Source: Streptomyces sp. YIM 130001 (lineage in GTDB: Bacteria; Actinomycetota; Actinomycetes; Streptomycetales; Streptomycetaceae). From it: a stretch of DNA of 64,000 bases. The DNA lies in NCBI RefSeq assembly GCF_003574445.1, contig NZ_KZ984554.1, positions 227,498 through 291,497 of the forward strand, in the 5' to 3' direction. The notes below the pieces were generated by a model that was given only the letters and a program-made list of their open reading frames with translations, had not been told where the DNA came from and did no database searches. The position numbers and the translations under genes were made by a program. This document shows positions 35,318 through 43,034 of the stretch, one piece after another. Numbering within the stretch: the stretch's first letter is position 1; each line of letters begins with the position of its first letter.

Positions 35318-35396
35318 CATCGACGGATGGGGGTTCAAGTCCCTCCTGCGCCTCTTACGTGGCGCGGTAGTTCAAAGGCAGAACACGTCGGTCTCA
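35318..35396 (+). ncRNA. Permuted tRNA-like element B (3' half before 5' half)
   Basis: 3' half: anticodon-stem strand CGACG (35321-35325), short variable part GAT, T-arm GGGGG-TTCAAGT-CCCTC (35329-35345), acceptor strand CTGCGCC (35346-35352). After an 8-nt stretch that includes the discriminator comes the 5' half: acceptor strand GGCGCGG (35361-35367), TA, D-arm GTTC-AAAGGCA-GAAC (35370-35384), and anticodon-stem strand CGTCG (35386-35390) followed by GTCTCA. The acceptor stem has 7 pairs (one G-U) and the anticodon stem 5 Watson-Crick pairs. Merging the ends on shared CA gives the loop GTCTCAT with U33, anticodon CTC and A37. Same order as element A, 65 bp after it. Confidence 0.72.
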
Positions 35397-35450
35397 GCAT
35401 GATCCGCGGCTCTTTAAAGCCGCCGGTGTGTGCAATTGGGTGGCAACTCA

Positions 35451-35483
35451 GGAGCCCGGAAGCTGGATATGCTTCCGGGCTCC
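35451..35483 (+). terminator. Strong hairpin terminator after the tRNA-like elements
   Basis: Perfect 13-bp stem GGAGCCCGGAAGC / GCTTCCGGGCTCC with loop TGGATAT, 54 bp after element B. It ends 1 bp before the stop of the convergent DUF4436 gene and can serve both strands. Confidence 0.88.
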
Positions 35484-35484
35484 G

Positions 35485-36483
35485 TCACGTTCTCCCGCGC
35501 CGCTTGTCATGGGCTCGCGGGCGCATCCCGGGCGGGACCCGGCGGGGGCGTGGCCGCGGGCGGCGCGGCGCGGGATCCGCCGGCGCCGCCGGGAGCGGTA
35601 CCGGACCGCCGATGCGGTGCTCGACCAGCACCCCGTGCAGGACCAGACGGGTCAGACTCAGCGCGATCAGGGCCTCCGCCCAGTAGAAGGCGGCGTAGTC
35701 CAGGATGCAGCCGTTGGGCGGATTGCCGGGGGCTGCGTTACGGAGGCCGACCAGGGCGAAGAGGCTCGCGGCCATCCAGCCGAGGGCCGGCCAGAGCAGA
35801 CCGCGGCGCTGTCGTACGACCAGCCAGCAGGCGCCCACGACCGCGAGGGCCACCGCCCACATCGCCGCGATCATGAACCAGGCGAGGATGAACGTGCTGC
35901 GTGACCGCTGCACCACACTGTCCACCGCCGCGACCTGCTCGGTGTAGTACGTCGAGTCGGGGCCGACGAGGAACGCCGGGTCCAGGTCGCGGATGTGCAG
36001 CGTCACGGGAATCTGCCGCCCGTGGACCGTCGCCCCCACGGCGAGCGCCGTGCGGTAGCGGTCGAACGGGTAGTCCGACGCCGTGCCTTCGCTCAGCGGC
36101 AGCGTGACGCCCTTGCGCCAGGCGGCGGTCTTCGCGGGCACCTCGAGCTTTTCGTGGTCGGGGGAGTCGGTGATCAGGGTGATGTCGTCGGCCGGGCCGC
36201 CGGAGCCGTCCCCGTAGCGGCCCCTGGCGTCCAGGGTCAGCTCGAGCGTGACGGTCCGCGTCTCCGGGTCGGTGCGCTGCACGTCCGCGTTGACCTCGAC
36301 GCGGTCCCGGGTGCCGGGGCCCGCGCCCACGGTGACCGACTTCTGCCGGGTGTCGCGTTCGTTCAGGTACAGCAGGATCCCGGTGGCGCACACCAGGAGC
36401 AGCACCAGGAGCCCGATGATCCCGCGCGACCAGGCGGCCCCACTGGCGGGGACGGGCGGGCCGCGACGGGGACGCAAGGGCAT
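35485..36483 (-). CDS. DUF4436-family membrane protein
   Basis: 332 residues. One N-terminal membrane helix (about 20-42, GIIGLLVLLLVCATGILLYL), an extracytoplasmic beta-rich domain (about 43-205; VEVNADVQRTDPETRTVTLELTLDARG, YPFDRYRTALAVGA), then three C-terminal helices and a Pro/Arg-rich tail. The layout matches DUF4436 proteins, function unknown. ATG 36483 has GAGG about 10 nt upstream; longer frames lack a site. The C-terminal tail (PRRPRPRPRRVPP) is strongly basic. Confidence 0.8.
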   Translation of the reverse strand: MPLRPRRGPPVPASGAAWSRGIIGLLVLLLVCATGILLYLNERDTRQKSVTVGAGPGTRDRVEVNADVQRTDPETRTVTLELTLDARGRYGDGSGGPADDITLITDSPDHEKLEVPAKTAAWRKGVTLPLSEGTASDYPFDRYRTALAVGATVHGRQIPVTLHIRDLDPAFLVGPDSTYYTEQVAAVDSVVQRSRSTFILAWFMIAAMWAVALAVVGACWLVVRQRRGLLWPALGWMAASLFALVGLRNAAPGNPPNGCILDYAAFYWAEALIALSLTRLVLHGVLVEHRIGGPVPLPAAPADPAPRRPRPRPRRVPPGMRPRAHDKRRGRT

Positions 36484-36667
36484 GCCAAGATCCTCGGCCA
36501 CACAGGGCCGGTCCGCCATGTCCGCTGCTCCGGCGGCGTGAGGGGCGAGCGGCGGGCCGCGGCCCAAATCCGCTTGCCGCGCATCGGCGAATCCTGCTGC
36601 AATATCCCGGCCGCCGGCGATGTGCCGGGGCACTTACCGTCGGGTTCCCGCCCACCAGGAGCGTGTC

Positions 36668-36778
36668 ATGCGAGCAGCGTCCATGTCCCCCCAGCAGGCA
36701 ATGACCAGCCACGCAAAGGACATGTCGCTTCGTGCAGACGCTCAATCTCGGAATTCTCGCCCATGTCGACGCCGGTAA
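36668..36778 (+). CDS. Possible 36-residue leader peptide overlapping the GTPase gene
   Basis: Short frame ATG to TAA, starting MRAASMSPQQ, preceded by GGAGCG, and ending 47 bp inside the ribosome-protection-like gene in another frame. Leader peptides that control tet(M)-type genes by attenuation are known. Here codon use is less G/C-biased than in the neighbours and conservation is unknown, so this is tentative. Confidence 0.3.
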   Translation: MRAASMSPQQAMTSHAKDMSLRADAQSRNSRPCRRR

Positions 36779-38759
36779 GACAAGCCTGACCGAACGCCTG
36801 CTGCATTTCGCCGGGGTGACCGGGGAGATCGGCAGCGTCGACCGGGGAAGCACACTCACCGATTCGCTGGATCTTGAACGCCGGCGCGGTATCACCATCA
36901 GATCCGCGGTCGTCTCGTTCGCTCTCGGCGGCCGTACGGTCAATCTGATCGACACCCCGGGGCACCCGGATTTCATCGCGGAGGTCGAGCGGGTGCTCAG
37001 CCTGCTCGACGGCGCCGTGCTCGTGGTGTCCGCGGTGGAGGGCGTACAGGCCCAGACCCGCATCCTGCACCGCACCCTGCGCCGTCTCGGCATCCCGTCG
37101 CTGATCTTCGTGAACAAGATCGACCGCCGCGGCGCGCGCCCCGACGAGGTGCGGCGGGAGATCACCGAGCGACTGCGGACACCGGTCGTCGCGATGGGAG
37201 CCGTCGCCGGCGCGGGCACGGCCGATGCCACCTGCGCGCCCTACGAGCAGGACGACGCCGCCTTCCACGAGCGACTGACCGAGGTGTTGGCCGAGCGGGA
37301 CGACGAACTGCTCGCCGCCTATGCGGAGGGCAGGCGCGTTCCGTACGACCGTCTGCGCGACGGCTTGGCGGCGGGCACCGGGCGCTGCGAGGTGCATCCG
37401 CTCTACGCGGGCTCCGCGGTCACCGGCGCGGGAACCGCCGAACTGGCCGCCGGAATCCGTACGTTGCTGCCCGCCGGTGACGGTGACCCGGTCGCCCCGC
37501 TGGACGGCAGCGTGTTCAAGATCGAGCGCGGCCCGGCCGGCGAGAAGATCGCCTGCGTCCGGGTCGCGGCCGGCACCGTACGGGTACGCGACCGCGTACG
37601 GCTGCGCGGCGCCCACGCACCGGGAGGCACGCCCCGGCCGTCCGGCGGGGAGGCGAAGGTCACCGCGCTCGCGGTCTTCGAGCAGGGCGCGGTGGTGCCA
37701 CGGCGCGAGGCGGACGCCGGCCGGATCGCACAGCTGTGGGGACTGGCCGACGCGCGGATCGGCGACCGCCTGCAATCGGCGCGCGCCCGCCCCGGACACC
37801 ACGAGCCGTCCGAGCCGGACGACGTCGTCGAGGCGCAGCACTTCGCGCCGCCCACCCTGGAGACCGTCGTACAGCCACTGCGCCGCGAGGACCGCGGCGC
37901 GTTGCATCTGGCGCTCAGCAGACTGGCCGAGCAGGACCCGCTGATCGACCTCCGGCGGGACGACGTACGCGACGAGATGTCCCTCTCGCTGTACGGCGAG
38001 GTGCAGAAGGAGGTCGTCCAGGCCACGCTCGCCGACGAGTTCGGGATCGGCGTGCGGTTCTGTGAGTCGGCGACCCTGTGCATCGAGCGACCGGCCGGCA
38101 CGGGCAGCGCGCTCGAGGTGCCGCACCAGGATTCCCATCCGTTCCTCGCCACCGTGGGACTGCGGGTCGAGCCGGGGCCCGACGGGTCGGGCGTGACGTT
38201 CGGTCTTGGCGTGGAACTGGGCTCGATGCCGTACTCGTTCTTCCGGGCGGTCGAGGAGACCGTGCACGAGACGTTCCGGCAGGGGCTGTACGGCTGGCAG
38301 GTCACGGACTGCCGGGTGACGATGACGCACTGCGCGTACGACAGCGTGTCGACCACCTCCGGCGACTTCCGGAACCTCACGCCGCTGGTCCTGATGGAGG
38401 CGCTGCGGCGGGCGGGGACCGTGGTGCACGAGCCGCTGCTGAGATTCCGTGTCGAACTGCCCGCGGACTGTGTCGGGCCGCTGCTCCCGGTACTCGGGCG
38501 GCTCGGCGCGGTGCCCGGCGCACCGGAGCTCGCGGGCGCCCTCGGCATGGTGGAGGGGGAGGTGCCGGCAGCCCGGGTGCATGAGCTCGAGCAGCGGCTG
38601 CCGGGCCTGACCCGCGGCGAGGGCGTGATCGATTCGTCGTTCGCACGCTACGCGCCGGTGTGTGGGCCGCGCCCCGAGCGGCCCCGCACCGACCACAATC
38701 CGCTGGACCGCAAGGAGTACCTGCTCCAGCGCGTCCGCCGGGTGACGGGCGGCCGGTGA
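36732..38759 (+). CDS. Ribosomal-protection-type GTPase (TetM/OtrA family)
   Basis: 675-residue translational GTPase related to EF-G. P-loop AHVDAGKTS (10-18), switch I RGITI (52-56), DTPGH (74-78), NKID (128-131), then EF-G domains II to V. The family removes tetracycline from the ribosome (TetM, OtrA); chromosomal homologues in streptomycetes do this or have an unproven ribosome role. GTG start with AAAGGA about 12 nt upstream. Length is slightly above the 640-660 of classical members. No tetracycline biosynthesis gene is nearby. Confidence 0.9.
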   Translation: MQTLNLGILAHVDAGKTSLTERLLHFAGVTGEIGSVDRGSTLTDSLDLERRRGITIRSAVVSFALGGRTVNLIDTPGHPDFIAEVERVLSLLDGAVLVVSAVEGVQAQTRILHRTLRRLGIPSLIFVNKIDRRGARPDEVRREITERLRTPVVAMGAVAGAGTADATCAPYEQDDAAFHERLTEVLAERDDELLAAYAEGRRVPYDRLRDGLAAGTGRCEVHPLYAGSAVTGAGTAELAAGIRTLLPAGDGDPVAPLDGSVFKIERGPAGEKIACVRVAAGTVRVRDRVRLRGAHAPGGTPRPSGGEAKVTALAVFEQGAVVPRREADAGRIAQLWGLADARIGDRLQSARARPGHHEPSEPDDVVEAQHFAPPTLETVVQPLRREDRGALHLALSRLAEQDPLIDLRRDDVRDEMSLSLYGEVQKEVVQATLADEFGIGVRFCESATLCIERPAGTGSALEVPHQDSHPFLATVGLRVEPGPDGSGVTFGLGVELGSMPYSFFRAVEETVHETFRQGLYGWQVTDCRVTMTHCAYDSVSTTSGDFRNLTPLVLMEALRRAGTVVHEPLLRFRVELPADCVGPLLPVLGRLGAVPGAPELAGALGMVEGEVPAARVHELEQRLPGLTRGEGVIDSSFARYAPVCGPRPERPRTDHNPLDRKEYLLQRVRRVTGGR

Positions 38760-38766
38760 CCGCCGG

Positions 38767-39684
38767 TCAGTCGAGCGCGGTGGCCGCGCCGCTCACCCGC
38801 ACCCGAGGGTCTCCGGCGCGCAGGGTCACGGTGAGCAGTCCTGGACGGCCCAGGTCCTCGCCCTGGTGCAGGGTCAGCTCCGACTCCTCGGCGGTGTGCC
38901 CGAGTTCACGCAGATAGGCGCCGAAGGCGGCGGCAGCGGCACCCGTCGCCGGGTCCTCGACGACACCGCCGACGGGGAACGGATCCCGTACGTGGAAGAC
39001 CGACGCCGAGGCACGCCAGACCAGCTGCAGCGTGGTGAGGCCGAGCCGCTGCATCAGGGCCTCGAGGCGGGCGAAGTCGTAGTCCAGATCGGCGAGCCGC
39101 TCCCGGGTCGCGGCGGCGAGCACCAGATGGGAGGCACCGGCGTAGGCGATTCGCGGTGCGAAGGCGGGGTCGAGGTCGGTCACCGCCCAGTCGAGTGCGG
39201 CGAGCGCCTCGGTGAGGTCCTGCGGTGCGACGTCGCGCACCTCGGGTTCCACGCTGGTGAGGGTGGCGCGCAGCTCCCCGTCCACCTCGGCGACCGTGAC
39301 GGGTACCGGACCGGCCTGGGTGGCGAACAGGAAGTCGCCGGGCCCGGCACCGTGCTCGGCCAGAGCCACGGCCGCGGCGACCGTCGCGTGCCCGCAGAAG
39401 GAGACCTCCGCCTTCGGGCTGAAGTACCGCAGGGTGTACGAGCGGCCGGGCTCGCCTCCGAGCCCCGCGGGCGGCGGGGTGAGGAACGAGCTCTCGCTGT
39501 AACCGAGTTCGGCCGCGATGGCGAGCATCCGGTCGTCGTCGAGCGGGGACGCGTCGAGCACCACGCCGGCGCCGTTGCCGCCGGCCGGGTCGGAGCTGAA
39601 GGCGGTGTACCGCAGCACGTCCACCTCTGATTCGGCCAGGGCGGAGGTCTGCTGAGGGGCCGCGGGCCCGGAAGGGGCATTCAT
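38767..39684 (-). CDS. PhzF-family isomerase-like protein
   Basis: 305 residues with the two-lobed PhzF/diaminopimelate-epimerase fold: YTAFSSDPAGGNGAGVVLD near the N-terminus with the catalytic Glu in GYSESSFL, YFSPKAEVSFCGHATVAAA and VVEDPATGAAAAAFGAYLREL. Family members isomerise small acids (PhzF) but most are uncharacterised. Seven bp from the convergent GTPase stop. ATG 39684 is used because the family motif starts about 25 residues later; upstream frame lacks a site. A second PhzF-like gene lies at 60122. Confidence 0.88.
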   Translation of the reverse strand: MNAPSGPAAPQQTSALAESEVDVLRYTAFSSDPAGGNGAGVVLDASPLDDDRMLAIAAELGYSESSFLTPPPAGLGGEPGRSYTLRYFSPKAEVSFCGHATVAAAVALAEHGAGPGDFLFATQAGPVPVTVAEVDGELRATLTSVEPEVRDVAPQDLTEALAALDWAVTDLDPAFAPRIAYAGASHLVLAAATRERLADLDYDFARLEALMQRLGLTTLQLVWRASASVFHVRDPFPVGGVVEDPATGAAAAAFGAYLRELGHTAEESELTLHQGEDLGRPGLLTVTLRAGDPRVRVSGAATALD

Positions 39685-39726
39685 GCTGCGGAGAACCGTC
39701 CGGTACGCGTGAGCATTCCCGTGGAT

Positions 39727-39764
39727 CGGTGGTACGTCCCGCGCGCGCTCGGGACGTACCACCG
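39727..39764 (-). terminator. Hairpin terminator of the lamin-tail protein gene
   Basis: 14-bp perfect stem (CGGTGGTACGTCCC / GGGACGTACCACCG) with a 10-nt loop, 25 bp past the stop of the upstream gene and before the PhzF start. Confidence 0.85.
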
Positions 39765-39789
39765 GGCGGGCCGGTCAGGCCCTCGGAGC

Positions 39790-40272
39790 TCAGTGGCAGT
39801 TGACGCCGCTGCGGCCGGGCTTCTTCTTCCAGCTGCACGAGTCGGCCGTCGCGCCGCTCGGTTTGATCAGGCGGGCCTTGTCGCCGGCGTTGTTCCACAC
39901 GTACCAGCCGCGGCCCCAGTAGCGGACGCCGGAGGCGTTGGTGCCCTTGCCCGTGCGGACCTTCACCGTCTTGCCGGCGCCGATGCGGTAGCTGCCGAAG
40001 CTGTAGGTGTACCCGGTGTTGTCCTTGATCTTGTAGCCCTTGAGCTGGATACGGGAGCGGGTGTTGTTGTGGATGTTCACCCACTCCGCGTTCAGCGAGC
40101 TCTTCGAGCCGCGGTCCGCGCCCGGGCTGTCGTACTGGATGTGACCGAAGTGCAGGCCGCCCTGGTGGGCCTTGGCCGCGGCCGGTGCTGCGGCCGCCGG
40201 GGAGACGGCGAGCAGTGAGGCCGAGAGCGCCGAGACCGCGAGCAGAGCGGTGCCGGTCGAGCGTATGCGCAT
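39790..40272 (-). CDS. Secreted lamin-tail-domain protein
   Basis: 160 residues. Signal peptide (MRIRSTGTALLAVSALSASLLAVSPAAAA, cut near residue 30), then an LTD (lamin tail) fold: LNAEWVNIHNNTRSRIQLKGYKIKDNTG and YRIGAGKTVKVRTGKGTN, ending in a Cys/Lys-rich tail (DSCSWKKKPGRSGVNCH) that may form a disulfide. LTD domains in bacteria occur in secreted nucleases and surface proteins; on its own the role is unknown. GGAGGGG precedes ATG 40272. Confidence 0.85.
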   Translation of the reverse strand: MRIRSTGTALLAVSALSASLLAVSPAAAAPAAAKAHQGGLHFGHIQYDSPGADRGSKSSLNAEWVNIHNNTRSRIQLKGYKIKDNTGYTYSFGSYRIGAGKTVKVRTGKGTNASGVRYWGRGWYVWNNAGDKARLIKPSGATADSCSWKKKPGRSGVNCH

Positions 40273-40339
40273 AGTGTGCCCCTCCTGTGGAGCTTCTGTG
40301 AAGAGGACAGGAATATACGGCATGTCCGGGCAGGGCTGA

Positions 40340-40372
40340 GCGCCCTTCGGGTCAATTGCTCCCGAAGGGCGC
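40340..40372 (-). terminator. Hairpin terminator of the SDR gene
   Basis: 12-bp perfect stem GCGCCCTTCGGG / CCCGAAGGGCGC with a 9-nt loop, 30 bp past the SDR stop. Confidence 0.85.
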
Positions 40373-40401
40373 CGTATTGCTGGAAGTCCGGCCGCGGCCG
40401 G

Positions 40402-41172
40402 TCAGCCGCGGCCGATGAACGGCATGTTCGTGGCGAGGACCGTGGCGAACTGGATGTTGGCCTCGAGCGGCAGGTCCGCCATGTGCCGGACGGTGCGGGC
40501 GACGTCGTCCGCGTCCATGGTCGGCTCGACGGCGGTCTCACCGTTCGCCTGCGGGATCCCGGTCTGCATCCGCTCGGTCATGTCCGTCGCGGCGTTGCCG
40601 ATGTCGATCTGACCGCAGGCGATCCGGTACGGGCGGCCGTCCAGTGAAAGGGACTTGGTCAGGCCCGTCATGGCGTGCTTGGTGGCGGTGTAGGGCGCGG
40701 AGTCCGGGCGCGGCGCGTGGGCCGAGATCGACCCGTTGTTGATGATCCGGCCGCCCTGCGGCGCCTGGTCCTTGAACTGCCGGAACGCGGCCTGGGCGCA
40801 CAGGAACGCGCCGTTCAGGTTGGTGTCCACCACGTGGCGCCAGGCCCCGTACTCGAGGTCCTCGAAGGGCACGCCGCCGGGACCGAACGTCCCCGCGTTG
40901 TTGAACAGCAGGTCGATCCGCCCGAATCGCTCGCGTGCGGCGGTGAACAGTGCCTGGACCGAGTCCGGGTCGGTGACGTCGGTGGCCACCGCGAGCGTCG
41001 CGCCGGCCGACGCGTCCCCCGCCGTGACCCGGGCCGTCTCCTCCAGGCGCTCCGCCCGCCGCCCCGCGAGCGCCACCGACCAGCCGTGGCGCAGGAGTTC
41101 GACGGCGACCGCCCGGCCGATCCCGGAGCCCGCCCCGGTGACCACCGCTACTGGTGTACGTACGTCATTCAT
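40402..41172 (-). CDS. Short-chain dehydrogenase/reductase
   Basis: 256 residues, classical [14 protein letters not shown] (NAD(P) loop), NNAG, and the active-site Ser with YTATK ([24 protein letters not shown]). The Arg pairs after the first beta strand (AGRRAERL) favour NADP. Substrate unknown. ATG 41172 gives [11 protein letters not shown]. It diverges from the PhoD gene with a 133-bp gap. Confidence 0.9.
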   Translation of the reverse strand: MNDVRTPVAVVTGAGSGIGRAVAVELLRHGWSVALAGRRAERLEETARVTAGDASAGATLAVATDVTDPDSVQALFTAARERFGRIDLLFNNAGTFGPGGVPFEDLEYGAWRHVVDTNLNGAFLCAQAAFRQFKDQAPQGGRIINNGSISAHAPRPDSAPYTATKHAMTGLTKSLSLDGRPYRIACGQIDIGNAATDMTERMQTGIPQANGETAVEPTMDADDVARTVRHMADLPLEANIQFATVLATNMPFIGRG

Positions 41173-41305
41173 GGCCCGGCAGCGTACGGGACCGGCAGGC
41201 ACGCAGGGATCATCTGTCCGCCATCCGAGTGTTGTGTACGCGCCAAGCCGTCGCCTTCTCCTCGCACTGCAATGCAGCTGACAACAGCCGTCAGGGGAGG
41301 GGCAG

Positions 41306-42949
41306 ATGACACCCGCAGCACCGGACACCCGGCACAGCGACGAACTGCGAGCCGCCGCACGCCACTTGGGCCGCCGCAGATTTCTCACCGGCACCGCAGC
41401 GGCCGCAGCACTCGCCTTCGCCACCAACCTTCCGGGCACCGCGCAGGCCGCCGAGCTCGACGCCCGCCGCATCACCGAGGACCCGTTCACGCTCGGCATC
41501 GCCTCCGGCGACCCCGCGCCGGACTCCGCGCTGCTGTGGACGCGGCTCGCGCCGAAGCCGTTCGAGCCGGACGGCGGACTGCCCGCCGCACGCGTCCCCG
41601 TCGAATGGGAGATCGCCCGCGACGAGGGCTTCCGGCGGATCGCACGCCGCGGCCGCGCCACCGCACACCCCGAGTTCGGCCACTCCGTCCACGTGGAGGC
41701 GCGAGGCCTCGACCCGGACCGGGTCTACTACTACCGCTTCCGTACGGGCCGTTGGGTCTCCCCGGCCGGTCGGACCCGCACCGCACCCGCCGCCGGCGCC
41801 CGCACCGGCGAACTGCGGCTCGGCGCGGTCTCCTGCCAGGCGTACCACGACGGCTACTTCACCGCGTACAAGCACCTCGCCGACGAGGACCTCGACGTCG
41901 TCTTCCACCTCGGTGACTACCTCTACGAGTACGCCGTCGACGCGGTGGGCGGCGCCCGCAAGTACACCGACCGCACCCTGCCCGCGCACTTCAACCGCGA
42001 GACCGTCACCCTCGACGACTACCGGATGCGCTACGGCCTCTACAAGAGCGACCCGGACCTGAGGGCCGCGCACGCCGCCCACCCCTTCGTCGTCACCTGG
42101 GACGACCACGAGACCGAGAACAACTACGCGGGCGGAATCCCCGAGAACCCCGAGAACAACGTGCCGCCCGAGGAGTTCCTGCTGCGCAGGGCCGCCGCGT
42201 ACCGCGCGTACTGGGAGAACCAGCCGCTGCGCCTGCCCCAGCGGCCCGAGGGCCCCGACATGCAGCTCTACCGGCGCCTGCGGTTCGGCCGGCTCGCCCA
42301 GTTCGACGTGCTCGACACCCGCCAGTACCGCTCCGACCAGGCCTACGGAGACAAGGCGCACGTGCCGGGACCCGAGTCCCAGGACCCCGCACGGACCATC
42401 ACCGGCGCCGCCCAGGAACGCTGGCTGGTCGACGGCTGGCGGCGCTCCGGCGCACTGTGGAACGTGGTGCCCCAGCAGGTCGTCTTCTCCGAGCGCCGCC
42501 TCGACCTCAACGCCGAGGCGAAGGTCAGCATGGACGCCTGGGACGGCTACTCCGCCTCCCGCGAGCGGGTGCTCGCGGGCGCCCGGGCCGCCGGTGTGGA
42601 GAACCTGATGGTGCTCACCGGCGACGTGCACGTCGGCTACGCCTTCGACATCAAGGCGGACTTCGCCGACCAGGACTCCCGCACCGTCGGCACCGAGATC
42701 GTCGCCACCTCCGTCGCCAGCGGCAAGGACGGCGCCGAGAAGCCCGACACCTGGGACACGTACATGAAGGCCAACCCGCATCTGAAGTTCTTCAACGGGC
42801 GGCGCGGCTACGTGGCGGTGACGCTCGGCACCGAGAGCGCGCGGGCCGACTTCCACACGGTCCCCGCCGTCACCACACCCGGTGCGCCGATCAGCACCGC
42901 GGCCTCCTTCGTCACCGAGGCCGGCGACCCGGGTCTCAAGCCGGCCTGA
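41306..42949 (+). CDS. phoD: PhoD-family alkaline phosphatase, Tat-exported
   Basis: 547 residues. Twin-arginine signal R23[16 protein letters not shown]; PhoD N-terminal domain ([21 protein letters not shown]) and metallophosphatase core with Fe/Ca ligands in [18 protein letters not shown] and [12 protein letters not shown]. Hydrolyses phosphomono- and diesters outside the cell. In streptomycetes PhoD is controlled by PhoP; I could not identify clear PHO boxes in the 133-bp upstream gap. GGGAGGGG precedes the ATG. Confidence 0.9.
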   Translation: MTPAAPDTRHSDELRAAARHLGRRRFLTGTAAAAALAFATNLPGTAQAAELDARRITEDPFTLGIASGDPAPDSALLWTRLAPKPFEPDGGLPAARVPVEWEIARDEGFRRIARRGRATAHPEFGHSVHVEARGLDPDRVYYYRFRTGRWVSPAGRTRTAPAAGARTGELRLGAVSCQAYHDGYFTAYKHLADEDLDVVFHLGDYLYEYAVDAVGGARKYTDRTLPAHFNRETVTLDDYRMRYGLYKSDPDLRAAHAAHPFVVTWDDHETENNYAGGIPENPENNVPPEEFLLRRAAAYRAYWENQPLRLPQRPEGPDMQLYRRLRFGRLAQFDVLDTRQYRSDQAYGDKAHVPGPESQDPARTITGAAQERWLVDGWRRSGALWNVVPQQVVFSERRLDLNAEAKVSMDAWDGYSASRERVLAGARAAGVENLMVLTGDVHVGYAFDIKADFADQDSRTVGTEIVATSVASGKDGAEKPDTWDTYMKANPHLKFFNGRRGYVAVTLGTESARADFHTVPAVTTPGAPISTAASFVTEAGDPGLKPA

Positions 42950-42950
42950 A

Positions 42951-43018
42951 AGCCGGTCACTTGACAAGGCCGGGCACTTGGCAGGGCCGGGCACTTGGCA
43001 GGGCTGGGCATTCGGCGG
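42951..43018. repeat. Four 17-bp direct repeats after phoD
   Basis: Two identical units GGCCGGGCACTTGGCAG flanked by one degenerate unit on each side, all 17 bp, in the 85-bp gap between two convergent genes. No coding role. Confidence 0.8.
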
Positions 43019-43034
43019 GCCCGGGGGCCGTCCC

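Noticed and set aside
35099..35320. Permuted group I intron-exon arrangement as the joining mechanism
   Set aside because: Flanks are only about 65-75 nt, too short for group I intron halves, and no P/Q/R/S core motifs are seen.
35216..35352. Conventional tRNA made of A's 5' half and B's 3' half
   Set aside because: GCCGGGG cannot pair with CTGCGCC and GCCCC cannot pair with CGACG, so no cloverleaf forms in the normal order.
35131..35370. 79-codon frame MREMRKLKLKLK... across the tRNA-like region
   Set aside because: Runs through both T-arms and D-arms, with no SD and no protein-like composition after the KL run; probably incidental.
42951..43018. Terminator between phoD and the Gfo/Idh/MocA gene
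   Set aside because: The 17-bp units are direct repeats, not inverted; no stable stem found.
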